Positions 34,133 to 41,969 of a stretch of 64,000 bases of DNA are shown piece by piece. Source of the DNA: JBFMHP01 sp964557295 (GTDB taxonomy: Bacteria; Pseudomonadota; Gammaproteobacteria; RBG-16-57-12); the NCBI GenBank assembly GCA_964557295.1, contig CAZKZP010000012.1, positions 1 through 64,000 of the forward strand, in the 5' to 3' direction. Position 1 is the stretch's first letter. Each line of letters begins with the position of its first letter. The notes below the pieces were generated by a model that did not search any database, was not told the DNA's origin, and saw only the letters and a program-made list of their open reading frames with translations. Both the position numbers and the translations under genes were made by a program.

Positions 34133-34612
34133 ATGCCGCATTCAATGCCACTCATGCGACAACACGGCTTCAGCCTGCTGGAGATCCTGGTGACCGTGCT
34201 GATCATCTCCGTCGGCCTGCTGGGCCTGGCCGGGATGCAGATGAAGGCGTTCCAGCACACCAATGATTCCTACAATCGCTCCCAGGCCTCGCTGCTGGCC
34301 TACGATATCGCGGACCGCATCCGTGGCAACCTCGGGGCCATTACATCGTACCAATCCGCCGACACCTCGAAGATCACTTCCACCACTAACTGCGAATCCG
34401 CCGGTTGCACCGCGACACAAATCGCCACCTACGATCTGGAGCAATGGAAAGCCGACGTGGAGAACCAGCTCCCGCTCGGGCGCGGCACCATCACGAATTC
34501 GGGCCTGGAATACACCATCACGCTCATGTGGGACGAAGAGCGAAAGGGCACCGGCACCGACTGTTCCACATTGAAGTGCTTCCGCCTGGCCACCCAGTTT
34601 GATATCGAATGA
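34133..34612 (+). CDS. pilV: Type IV pilus minor pilin PilV
   Basis: About 159 residues. Leader MPHSMPLMRQHG, then FSLLEILVTVLIISVGLLGLAGMQ, the PilV signature (VGLLGLAGMQ). Four cysteines in the C-terminal part (NCESAGC, DCSTLKC) probably form disulfides. I favour the ATG at 34133 because AAGGA lies 7 bases upstream; the ATG at 34112, overlapping fimT, is possible. Stop overlaps pilW by ATGA. Confidence 0.88.
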   Translation: MPHSMPLMRQHGFSLLEILVTVLIISVGLLGLAGMQMKAFQHTNDSYNRSQASLLAYDIADRIRGNLGAITSYQSADTSKITSTTNCESAGCTATQIATYDLEQWKADVENQLPLGRGTITNSGLEYTITLMWDEERKGTGTDCSTLKCFRLATQFDIE

Positions 34613-35604
34613 GCATGACGATCATGAACCCGACACCCGCCAAGATGAATACGCAGAAGGGACTTTCCCTGGTCGAGCTGATGGTGGCCGTCACCATCGG
34701 CCTGATCCTGCTCGCCGGGGTGATCCAGATCTTCACCAGCAACAAACAAGCGTACCGTGTCCAGTCCGCCATGGCCCGCGTCCAGGAAAACGGCCGCCTG
34801 GCCATGCAACTGCTGACCCAAGACATCCGCATGGCCGACTTCTGGGGCTGCAACAGCACCGCCGGGAAGGTCATCAACAATCTCAAGGACGATGCCGCCT
34901 ACCTGGGCGCTGATGCCCGCGATGGCGGCATCTTCGGCACCGACGCCAGCGAAGGCGCGCCCTCGGCCACCAACCGCGCCGACACCGTGACCTTGCAAGG
35001 CGCCTTCGGCGCGGGCATTCCAGTGATATCCAGCACGGGGACCAAATTCACCGTCCCCGTCGGCAACCGGCTCCAGCAATACGACCCCATTGTCGTCGCG
35101 GATTGCGCCTCCGCCGATCTGGTGCAGATCACCGGGGCAACCCCGGATACGACCGGCGAAGTGGTGGGCGCCGCCGGCATCGGCACCCCAGGCAACACCA
35201 CCCCCGTTGTCAAGGAATACACAAAGGACGCCCAAATCTACGTCCCCCGGCGCATCCAATATTCGATCCGGGATGATGCGACCACGGGTGAGCGCGGTCT
35301 GTATCTAAGCATCGACGGTACCGCCGCCATGATGCTGGTGGAAGGCGTCGAAGACATGCAGATCCTCTACGGCTACGACACCTCCGGTGACCTTGTCGCC
35401 GACCAGTACGTCAGCGCCGCGACCCTCAACATCGCCGCCACCGCGGCTGATCGATTCGACCAGTGGGCGAAGGTGGTCACGATCCGCGTGGAGCTGACCG
35501 TGCGCAGCGAAGACAATATCGCCGCGGAAACCACCGCCATGGAAGACCGGCGCCTGCGCCGCAACTTCGCAAGCACCATTGCGATTCGTAACCGGGTCAT
35601 CTGA
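34609..35604 (+). CDS. pilW: Type IV pilus assembly protein PilW
   Basis: About 331 residues. Prepilin site in MNTQKG-LSLVELMVAVTIG, then the PilW motif SNKQAYRVQSAMARVQENGRLAMQ and ADFWGCN. The start at 34609 overlaps pilV by 4 bases and gives an 18-residue leader; the ATG at 34645 would give a normal 6-residue leader. The mature protein is the same either way. It is a minor pilin that forms part of the pilus-tip initiation complex with PilV, PilX and PilY1. Confidence 0.88.
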   Translation: MSMTIMNPTPAKMNTQKGLSLVELMVAVTIGLILLAGVIQIFTSNKQAYRVQSAMARVQENGRLAMQLLTQDIRMADFWGCNSTAGKVINNLKDDAAYLGADARDGGIFGTDASEGAPSATNRADTVTLQGAFGAGIPVISSTGTKFTVPVGNRLQQYDPIVVADCASADLVQITGATPDTTGEVVGAAGIGTPGNTTPVVKEYTKDAQIYVPRRIQYSIRDDATTGERGLYLSIDGTAAMMLVEGVEDMQILYGYDTSGDLVADQYVSAATLNIAATAADRFDQWAKVVTIRVELTVRSEDNIAAETTAMEDRRLRRNFASTIAIRNRVI

Positions 35605-35627
35605 CCGCACAAGATTGAAGGTGATGT

Positions 35628-36167
35628 ATGAAGATACGCCATGAACCGCACCACATGATCCGGCAGCGCGGCGCCACCCTGGCCATCAGCCTGATCATCC
35701 TGCTGGTCCTGACCATCATCGGCGTCAGCACCATGAACACTACGCTCCACGAAGAAAAGATGACCGGGAACCTGCGCGATCAACAAGTGGCCTTCCAGTG
35801 CGCCGAGGCCGCCCTGCCCAAGGTCATCAGCGCGCAAATCGGCGAGAAAAAGGTCGCGGATTTCAACACCGTCATCGCCGACGCGGGCTTCTACGGGCTG
35901 GGCGAAGACAAGCCGACCAATTATTTCTCCACTGCGCTATGGGGCGGCGCCGGGGAAATCAGTGAGGTCCTGCCCGGAATGAAGGCCAAGTTCCTCATCG
36001 AGATCCTGGAAAACACCAGTGCGGGGAAGCTCCAAGGCTCGAAGAACTTCAAGATCTACGGCCAAACCCTGATGGGGACCATCTATGCCCACCGCGTCAC
36101 GGTGCGCTGCACCGGCCAATCGGGCACCGCTGTCGCCATGATCCAGGCCTATTACGGTACCAATTAA
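35628..36167 (+). CDS. pilX: Type IV pilus assembly protein PilX
   Basis: A 179-residue protein with the PilX N-terminal pattern: RQRGATLAISLIILLVLTIIGVSTMNTTLHEEKMTGNLRDQQVAFQCAEAAL. It lacks the strict Glu+5 of canonical pilins, as PilX proteins often do. AAGGTGATGT lies just before the ATG. It is 23 bases after pilW and 42 before pilY1, within one operon. It contributes to pilus initiation and surface display of PilY1. Confidence 0.9.
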   Translation: MKIRHEPHHMIRQRGATLAISLIILLVLTIIGVSTMNTTLHEEKMTGNLRDQQVAFQCAEAALPKVISAQIGEKKVADFNTVIADAGFYGLGEDKPTNYFSTALWGGAGEISEVLPGMKAKFLIEILENTSAGKLQGSKNFKIYGQTLMGTIYAHRVTVRCTGQSGTAVAMIQAYYGTN

Positions 36168-36209
36168 TCATTTCTAACTCGGATGTCAGACGACATTAAG
36201 GGGGACGCC

Positions 36210-39200
36210 ATGAAACAAACGATGCAGTCGATACACACGCAAGCCCGCCCGGTGACCGACGCTTCCCGTCACCGCACATCACCTTGGCGATACCGCCTGT
36301 TCGGCGCGCTGATGACCCTGCCGCTGGCGGGCCAAGCCCAGCTCAGCCTGCCCGCAGAGCCGCTGTTCATCGGCTCGGCGATGGACCCGAACATCATGCT
36401 GCTGCTCGACAGCTCTGGCTCCATGCAGCACGTCGTACCCAGCGCACCGTACAACGAGAGCGCGACTTACGACGGCCTGGCCTGCCCCGGGGGCATGCAG
36501 CTGTCGGCGTCATCCAGCATCGACATTAAAGTGCATAGCAGCGGTTACCCCTATTTCACATATGGAGGCACGAATTATGACTTTGGCGTCACCTCCACCG
36601 GCACCGGGAACACCAGCAAAACCATGAAGTGCTTCAATCCAACCGCGCTCTATACCGCCGACCTGGCCACCAACCTCGACGGGGCGGGCAATGCGCAATA
36701 CACCGGCCACTACCTGAACTGGTATTTCGGCTCCCAAAAAGATGCCTCGGACACCTACTACGGCTTCGGGGTGGGTGCCAAAAACAAGGCGGGACAACAA
36801 CGGCGCATCGAGATCACCAAGACCGCCGCCACCGCCTTGGTAGACAGCATGGCCAACGTCAACCTGGGCCTGTCCAAATACAACGGCGGCAGCGGCGCAC
36901 AGATCCTGAATCTCTGTAGCGACATCGACGCCGGCACCCAACGCGCCGATGTCAAGGCCCAGGTCAACGCGATCACGGCCAGCGGCACCACGCCGCTCGC
37001 CGCGTCCCTGCACCAGATCGGACGCTACTTCGTCGGGCATTCCGGCGCCTCCACCTCATCTACCACGGAAGTGTTCGGGGCGATCAGCGCCAAGCAATAC
37101 GACGGCATTCTGACCATCAAGACCACCGACTACGATGAAGACGCGGTGTTTGACACCAACCCCGCGTATCGCACGGGCCTCAGCCCCACCGGGGAATCCC
37201 CGATCGCCTATTCCTGCCAGAACAATTTCGCCGTGCTGCTCACCGATGGCCTGCCCAACGGCGGCGAACTCGGTGGCACCAACCCGTTGAACGGCTATAA
37301 CAACGCAGACAGCTATGATCTCGACGATATAGCCAAGGCCTTGTATGAAGCGGACCTGCGCCCGGATGTCTATGGCAAGACCAATCTCAGAACCTACACC
37401 ATCGGCCTAGCTGACCCAGTACTTTTGAAAGACCCGCTGCTGGAAAATACCGCGACCGCTGGCGGTGGCGTCGCCTACACCGCAAAAGACGCTGCGGGGC
37501 TCAAAAAGGCCTTCGACAATGTGCTTGCAAGCATCATGCAACAGAAAGGCTCGAACTCCAGCGCAAGCTTCAGCTCCGCCATGATCGAATCTGGCACCCA
37601 GATCTTTTTCAGTCAATTCAACACTGCGGACTGGAGCGGCAATCTGTTTTCATACACCCTGTCTACGGCTGCCCTGGCTTGGACCAAGGATGCCGCCACG
37701 CAACTCAATGAGAAAACCGCAAGCAGCCGCGTGATCCTCACCCACAATGCGGATGGCGTTTCTTTCCACTGGGACAATCTGAGCACCAGCCAGAAAAATG
37801 ATCTGCGCACCAAACCTGACGGCTCTGCAGGCGACGACGCCAGCGGCCAGGCGCGCCTGAACTTCATCCGCGGCGATCGTGCGAACGAAGGCACGACCTA
37901 CCGCAAGCGCACCAGCGTGCTCGGTGACATCATACACTCCACACCGATCTACGTGGGCAAGCCGGAAATCGACTGGCCGATCGCGGGTTATGCCGACTTC
38001 AAGAAGGCCAACGCCGCCCGCGAGGGCATCATTTACGTGGGTGCCAATGACGGCATGCTGCATGCCTTCGAGTCAGCATCCGGCGAGGAAGTCTTTGCCT
38101 ACATCCCCGGCAACCTGTACTCGACCGACGCCAAGGCCGGGCTGCACTATCTGACCGATCCCGCCTACGCCCACCGCTTCTATGTCGACCTCACGCCCAG
38201 CGTCTCCGACGCCCAGCTCGGCAGCGACTGGAAGACGGTGCTGATCGGCGGCCAACGCTCCGGCGGCCGCGGCCTGTTCGCCCTTGACATCACCGACCCC
38301 AGCACCTTCAGCGAGACCAATGCCGCCAACATGGTGCTGTGGGAGTTCTCCGACACCAATGACTCTGATCTCGGCTACACCTACAGCCAGCCCATCGTCG
38401 GCAAGACCAATTACGAGGGCAAATGGGCGGTATTCGTCGGCAACGGCTATAACAGCACCGCGCACAAGGCCGCTCTGTTCATCATCTTCCTGGACGGCAG
38501 CGGCTATGTGAAAATCGAGGCCCCGGCCGCGGGCGTGAGTGCCAGCGCGCCCAATGGCCTATCGTCCCCGGCGGTCATCGACAATAACGGCGACGCCATC
38601 GCCGATGCCGTCTATGCCGGCGACCTGCACGGCAACCTCTGGGCCTTCGACGTCAGCGACAAGGAAAAGAGCAACTGGAAGGTCCGCCATGGCTCCAACC
38701 CGCTGTTCAAGTCCAGCGCGGACACCCCAATCACCAGCGCGCCGCAGGTCGTCGAGCTCAACTGCAAGAAGACCGGCATGTGCGAAAAACACAACCTCGT
38801 GATCTTCGGCACCGGCCGCTATTTGACGGACGCCGACAAGTCGAGCACCACGACGCAGCGTATGCTCGGCGTGATCGATCGCAATAGCGACACTACTGGC
38901 GGGATCACCCTGGACAAACTCGTTCAACAAACAGTGACCGAGGTCACGGTCGATAGCAACGCCGTGCGCTATCTGAGCGCCAACGCCGTCAACTGGTCGG
39001 CGGCAGCCACCAAAGGCTGGTACTTCAACCTGCCCGAAAGCGGCGAACGCATCATCGTCGATCCCTTCATCCGTGGCGACATCGCCTACTTCAACACCAT
39101 GAGGCCCACCGTCGGCATTTGCACCAACGAGTCTACCAACTGGTTCATGGGCGTGGACTGGGCCACGGGCGGACGCCCGGTCGATGCCGTATTCGATCGC

Positions 39201-39452
39201 ACCAAGAATAAGGTCGTGGATATCGGCGATGCGATCACTGTCGATTCGACGCAGATTCACATCAGCGGCATGAAGACCGGCGGCAACAACACGGCGTGCA
39301 TCGGCGACAAGTGCTACACCCCGCCCATCGATTCGGAAGATGGCGCCAAGAAGCCGACCGACATCACCCTGGATAGACTGGGTGTCACTCAGATCCAGCC
39401 GCTCGGCGGCCTTGCCAAGAAACGCATGTCCTGGCAGGAGCTGGTGCAATAA
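36210..39452 (+). CDS. pilY1: Type IV pilus tip adhesin PilY1
   Basis: About 1,080 residues. A long charged N terminus precedes a signal peptide ending around LPLAGQA. A von Willebrand A-like domain follows, with a MIDAS-type motif in IMLLLDSSGSMQ (about residues 60-420). The C-terminal half is the PilY1 beta-propeller (IYVGANDGMLHAFES, GGQRSGGRGLFALDITDP, AGDLHGNLWAFDV) with a calcium-loop-like DNNGDAIAD. The ATG at 36210 has AAGGGGGA 4 bases upstream and is preferred over the in-frame ATG at 36183. It is the presumed surface adhesin and mechanosensory tip protein of the pilus cluster. Confidence 0.92.
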   Translation: MKQTMQSIHTQARPVTDASRHRTSPWRYRLFGALMTLPLAGQAQLSLPAEPLFIGSAMDPNIMLLLDSSGSMQHVVPSAPYNESATYDGLACPGGMQLSASSSIDIKVHSSGYPYFTYGGTNYDFGVTSTGTGNTSKTMKCFNPTALYTADLATNLDGAGNAQYTGHYLNWYFGSQKDASDTYYGFGVGAKNKAGQQRRIEITKTAATALVDSMANVNLGLSKYNGGSGAQILNLCSDIDAGTQRADVKAQVNAITASGTTPLAASLHQIGRYFVGHSGASTSSTTEVFGAISAKQYDGILTIKTTDYDEDAVFDTNPAYRTGLSPTGESPIAYSCQNNFAVLLTDGLPNGGELGGTNPLNGYNNADSYDLDDIAKALYEADLRPDVYGKTNLRTYTIGLADPVLLKDPLLENTATAGGGVAYTAKDAAGLKKAFDNVLASIMQQKGSNSSASFSSAMIESGTQIFFSQFNTADWSGNLFSYTLSTAALAWTKDAATQLNEKTASSRVILTHNADGVSFHWDNLSTSQKNDLRTKPDGSAGDDASGQARLNFIRGDRANEGTTYRKRTSVLGDIIHSTPIYVGKPEIDWPIAGYADFKKANAAREGIIYVGANDGMLHAFESASGEEVFAYIPGNLYSTDAKAGLHYLTDPAYAHRFYVDLTPSVSDAQLGSDWKTVLIGGQRSGGRGLFALDITDPSTFSETNAANMVLWEFSDTNDSDLGYTYSQPIVGKTNYEGKWAVFVGNGYNSTAHKAALFIIFLDGSGYVKIEAPAAGVSASAPNGLSSPAVIDNNGDAIADAVYAGDLHGNLWAFDVSDKEKSNWKVRHGSNPLFKSSADTPITSAPQVVELNCKKTGMCEKHNLVIFGTGRYLTDADKSSTTTQRMLGVIDRNSDTTGGITLDKLVQQTVTEVTVDSNAVRYLSANAVNWSAAATKGWYFNLPESGERIIVDPFIRGDIAYFNTMRPTVGICTNESTNWFMGVDWATGGRPVDAVFDRTKNKVVDIGDAITVDSTQIHISGMKTGGNNTACIGDKCYTPPIDSEDGAKKPTDITLDRLGVTQIQPLGGLAKKRMSWQELVQ

Positions 39453-39531
39453 TCCGGAAGACAACGGCGCGGGAGCCGGCTGACAGGCTCCCGCATTCCC
39501 GGCACAACGCACCTTTTACTCGAATGATGTG

Positions 39532-39963
39532 ATGAACATGACGCGAACAATGAATGCTGGCTTTTCTCTGATAGAACTGATGATCGCCGTGGCCATCGTG
39601 GCCATCCTCGCGATGATCGCCGTGCCGTCCTATCAGAACCAGGTGATCAAAGGGCAACGCACCGATGGCAGGGCCGCGTTATTGGAAGCCGCGCAAGCCC
39701 TGGAGCGTTGTTATACCGAGCACGGCAGTTACAAGCCAGCCTTAGGCTGCCCGATTACGTTTCCCAAGGACTCCTCCAAAGAATATGCTTATTACACCAT
39801 CAGCATTTCCAACCATACCGCCAGCAGTTTCACCCTGACGGCCACACCCAAGAGCGGCGCAGTCATGAAGGATACCAAGTGCGCCTCATTCACCCTGGAT
39901 AGCACGGGCAAGAAGGGCGCGACCAACAGCAGCAGCGCCGACACCACGGTGGACTGTTGGTAA
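39532..39963 (+). CDS. pilE: Type IV pilin PilE family
   Basis: About 143 residues. Leader MNMTRTMNAG, then FSLIELMIAVAIVAILAMIAVPSYQNQVIKGQRTDGRAALLEAAQALERCYTEHGSY, the PilE/minor pilin pattern, including Glu+5. Four cysteines (ERCYTEHG, LGCP, TKCAS, DCW) suggest disulfides. Several ATG/GTG codons (39529, 39532, 39538, 39550) make the exact start uncertain; 39538 would give an 8-residue leader. Last gene of the pilin cluster, followed by repeats and a terminator. Confidence 0.9.
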   Translation: MNMTRTMNAGFSLIELMIAVAIVAILAMIAVPSYQNQVIKGQRTDGRAALLEAAQALERCYTEHGSYKPALGCPITFPKDSSKEYAYYTISISNHTASSFTLTATPKSGAVMKDTKCASFTLDSTGKKGATNSSSADTTVDCW

Positions 39964-40001
39964 TCAGTAGTTATTTAACCCAGCGATCAATTACATCTGA
40001 T

Positions 40002-40115
40002 GTAGGAGCCATCTTTACATGGCGATCATCGCAACGGTGGCTGATGGCAAGCTAAAGCTTCCGTTCTGGACTCACGCCCCTTGCCTACCTACATGTAGGC
40101 AAAGCTTGCTCCTAC
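40002..40115. repeat. Degenerate GTAGGAGC REP cluster
   Basis: Begins GTAGGAGCCATCTTTACATG then GCGAT and ends GCTTGCTCCTAC. Internal sub-palindromes include GCAAGCTAAAGCTTCC and CCTACATGTAGG. It is longer and more diverged than the pairs at 21852 and 23894. A separate palindrome, ATTCCGGCGTGCGCCGGAAT, lies at about 40165-40184. The region 39964-40250 holds these repeats and the terminator and no gene. Confidence 0.65.
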
Positions 40116-40191
40116 AGCAGCAGGTATCTTTATCCGCCAGGTTAATAACGCACACGCTTACTGGATTCCGGCGTGCGCCGGAATGATGAAC

Positions 40192-40225
40192 AAAAAACCC
40201 CGGCTTCAAACCGGGGTTTATTTTT
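40192..40225. terminator. Bidirectional rho-independent terminator, pilE / ispH
   Basis: AAACCCCGG, loop CTTCAAA, CCGGGGTTT with TTTATTTTT on the plus side and TTTTTTG on the minus side. It serves convergent pilE and ispH. Confidence 0.85.
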
Positions 40226-40250
40226 AGAGCCATCAACTCCGCGCGGGTGG

Positions 40251-41183
40251 TCAGCCCGTCTGCAATTCCTTCGGCAGAGGAAAGATCACATTCTCCCGCA
40301 CGCCATCATCATCGACCACGCTCTGCGCGCCCCATGCCTTGAGCCGCTCGACCACGCCATTGACCAGCACCTCGGGAGCCGAGGCGCCGGCGGTGACACC
40401 GATCGTTGAAACCCCCACCAACCATGCGCGCTGAATGGCCTCGGCGTTGTCGATCAGATACGCGGGGGTGCCATGTTTGATGGCGACCTCTTTGAGGCGG
40501 TTGGAGTTGGAGCTGTTGACCGAGCCGACCACCAGCACCAGGTCGCATTTCAGGGCCAGGGTCTTCACCGCATCCTGACGGTTTTGCGTGGCGTAGCAGA
40601 TGTCATCCTTCTTCGGGCCGTGGATCTTGGGGAATTTGCGGCGCAGGGCGTCGATGACCTGGGCGGCATCGTCCATCGAAAGCGTGGTCTGCGTGACGAA
40701 GGCCAGCTCGTCGGGATTTTTCACCTCAAGCTTCTCCACATCGGCGGGGGTTTCGACCAGGTACATGCGCGCCGGATCGGGGTATTGCCCCATCGTGCCT
40801 TCGACCTCCGGGTGGCCGGCATGGCCGATGAGCACGACCTCGTGCGTGGCGCGGGCGAAGCGCATTACCTCTAAATGCACCTTGGTCACCAGGGGGCAGG
40901 TGGCGTCGAGCACCTTGAGCCCGCGCCGCTCGGCCTCGGCCTTCACCGCCTGAGAAACGCCATGGGCGCTGAAGATCACCAGCTGGCCGTCCGGCACCTC
41001 GTCGACCTCGGCAACAAAGACCGCGCCCTTGGCCTTGAGGTTGTCCACCACGAAGCGGTTGTGCACCACTTCATGGCGCACATAGACCGGCGCGCCGTAG
41101 ATCTCCAGCGCCTTTTCGACGATCTCGATGGCGCGGTCCACACCAGCGCAAAAGCCGCGCGGATTGGCGAGTATGATATTCAC
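40251..41183 (-). CDS. ispH: 4-hydroxy-3-methylbut-2-enyl diphosphate reductase IspH
   Basis: Last step of the MEP isoprenoid pathway; makes IPP and DMAPP. About 310 residues. The three cysteines that hold the 4Fe-4S cluster are in ANPRGFCAGVDRA, LDATCPLVTKVH and KDDICYATQNRQ. HEVVHNR, GTMGQY and VGSVNSSNSNRL are also conserved. I prefer the GTG at 41183, which matches the family N terminus (IILANPRGFC); a TTG at 41192 adds three residues. A 32-bp inverted repeat lies within 20 bases upstream of the start, so it will be in the mRNA leader if transcription starts beyond it. Confidence 0.95.
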   Translation of the reverse strand: MNIILANPRGFCAGVDRAIEIVEKALEIYGAPVYVRHEVVHNRFVVDNLKAKGAVFVAEVDEVPDGQLVIFSAHGVSQAVKAEAERRGLKVLDATCPLVTKVHLEVMRFARATHEVVLIGHAGHPEVEGTMGQYPDPARMYLVETPADVEKLEVKNPDELAFVTQTTLSMDDAAQVIDALRRKFPKIHGPKKDDICYATQNRQDAVKTLALKCDLVLVVGSVNSSNSNRLKEVAIKHGTPAYLIDNAEAIQRAWLVGVSTIGVTAGASAPEVLVNGVVERLKAWGAQSVVDDDGVRENVIFPLPKELQTG

Positions 41184-41199
41184 GTTCAGCAACTCTCTC

Positions 41200-41287
41200 G
41201 TAGGTTGGGTGAAGCGCAGCGTAACCCAACAATTACTCGGTCACATATAAAATTCTGTTGGGTTGCGCTGCGCTTCACCCAACCTAC
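41200..41287. repeat. 88-bp inverted repeat (GTAGGTTGGGTG type)
   Basis: Arm 1 at 41200-41231 begins GTAGGTTGGGTGAAGCGCAG; arm 2 at 41256-41287 ends CTGCGCTTCACCCAACCTAC. The 32-base arms are complementary except for one base. The 24-base loop is AT-rich. This looks like a common dispersed palindromic element of proteobacteria. It occupies the region directly upstream of ispH. Confidence 0.9.
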
Positions 41288-41354
41288 ATTTACCAAGAAC
41301 TACACAAGCAAAGCCTAACGCGTTACGAAATGCCGAAACGCCGTTGAAACACGT

Positions 41355-41475
41355 CCCCTCTCCCGCGGGCGGGAGAGGGGCAGGGTGAGGGAGCGCGGTT
41401 AAACGTTGCAACAACAGAGGCTAGCCCTTTCCTTCTCCCTCACCCCAACCCTCCCCCTCCCGCGGGCGAGGGGGC
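41355..41475. repeat. Inverted pair of CCCTCTCCC-type repeats
   Basis: 41355-41393 reads CCCCTCTCCCGCGGGCGGGA then GAGGGGCAGGGTGAGGGAG; 41435-41475 is the same kind of element in the opposite orientation (CTCCCTCACCCC... CCCTCCCGCGGGCGAGGGGG). Together with the 88-bp palindrome they fill the 318-base gap between ispH and lspA; no gene is seen there. Confidence 0.7.
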
Positions 41476-41501
41476 CAAGACGCCGGGATGACGTCATTTC
41501 T

Positions 41502-41969
41502 TCACTGTTTGGCGCGCTGGCCAAACACGCTATGCCAGATCAACAACACCGCGCCCACGGTGATCGCGGAATCGGCGATGTTGAACGCCGGCCAGTGATA
41601 ACTTCCATAATAGACATCGATGAAGTCCACCACATAGCCGTGCACGATGCGATCCCAGACATTGCCGATCGCCCCGCCCAGGATCAAGGACAGTGCCACG
41701 GCTTGCAGGCGCTCATTGCCCGGCAGCCGTTTCAACCAGATCACGATGACGACGCTCACGGCGATGGCGATGCCGGTGAAGAACCAGCGCTGCCAGCCGC
41801 CGGCCTGGGCGAGAAAGCTGAACGCCGCGCCGGTGTTGTGCGCCAGGGTGATGTTGAACAGCGGCAGCACCGGGATGCTGTCATACAGTTCCAGGCTCGA
41901 CGAGGCCCACAGCTTGGTCAGCTGATCGAGCACGATCACGACCCCACTCAACCACAACCATTTAAGCAT
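41502..41969 (-). CDS. lspA: Lipoprotein signal peptidase LspA
   Basis: A 155-residue aspartic protease in the inner membrane that removes signal peptides from prolipoproteins. Four helices. Family motifs: DQLTKLW, FNITLAHNTGAAFSFL, GGAIGNVWDRIVHGYVVDFID and WPAFNIADSAI, with the catalytic Asp in VVDFID and NIADS. The ATG at 41969 overlaps the ileS stop by 8 bases (coupled expression). An upstream in-frame extension exists but is inside ileS. It would process the lipoproteins of the operon at 6.6-10.1 kb. Confidence 0.96.
   Translation of the reverse strand: MLKWLWLSGVVIVLDQLTKLWASSSLELYDSIPVLPLFNITLAHNTGAAFSFLAQAGGWQRWFFTGIAIAVSVVIVIWLKRLPGNERLQAVALSLILGGAIGNVWDRIVHGYVVDFIDVYYGSYHWPAFNIADSAITVGAVLLIWHSVFGQRAKQ

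Noticed and set aside
40002..40115. CRISPR-like array
   Set aside because: Units are palindromic REPs in mixed orientation without regular direct repeats and spacers.
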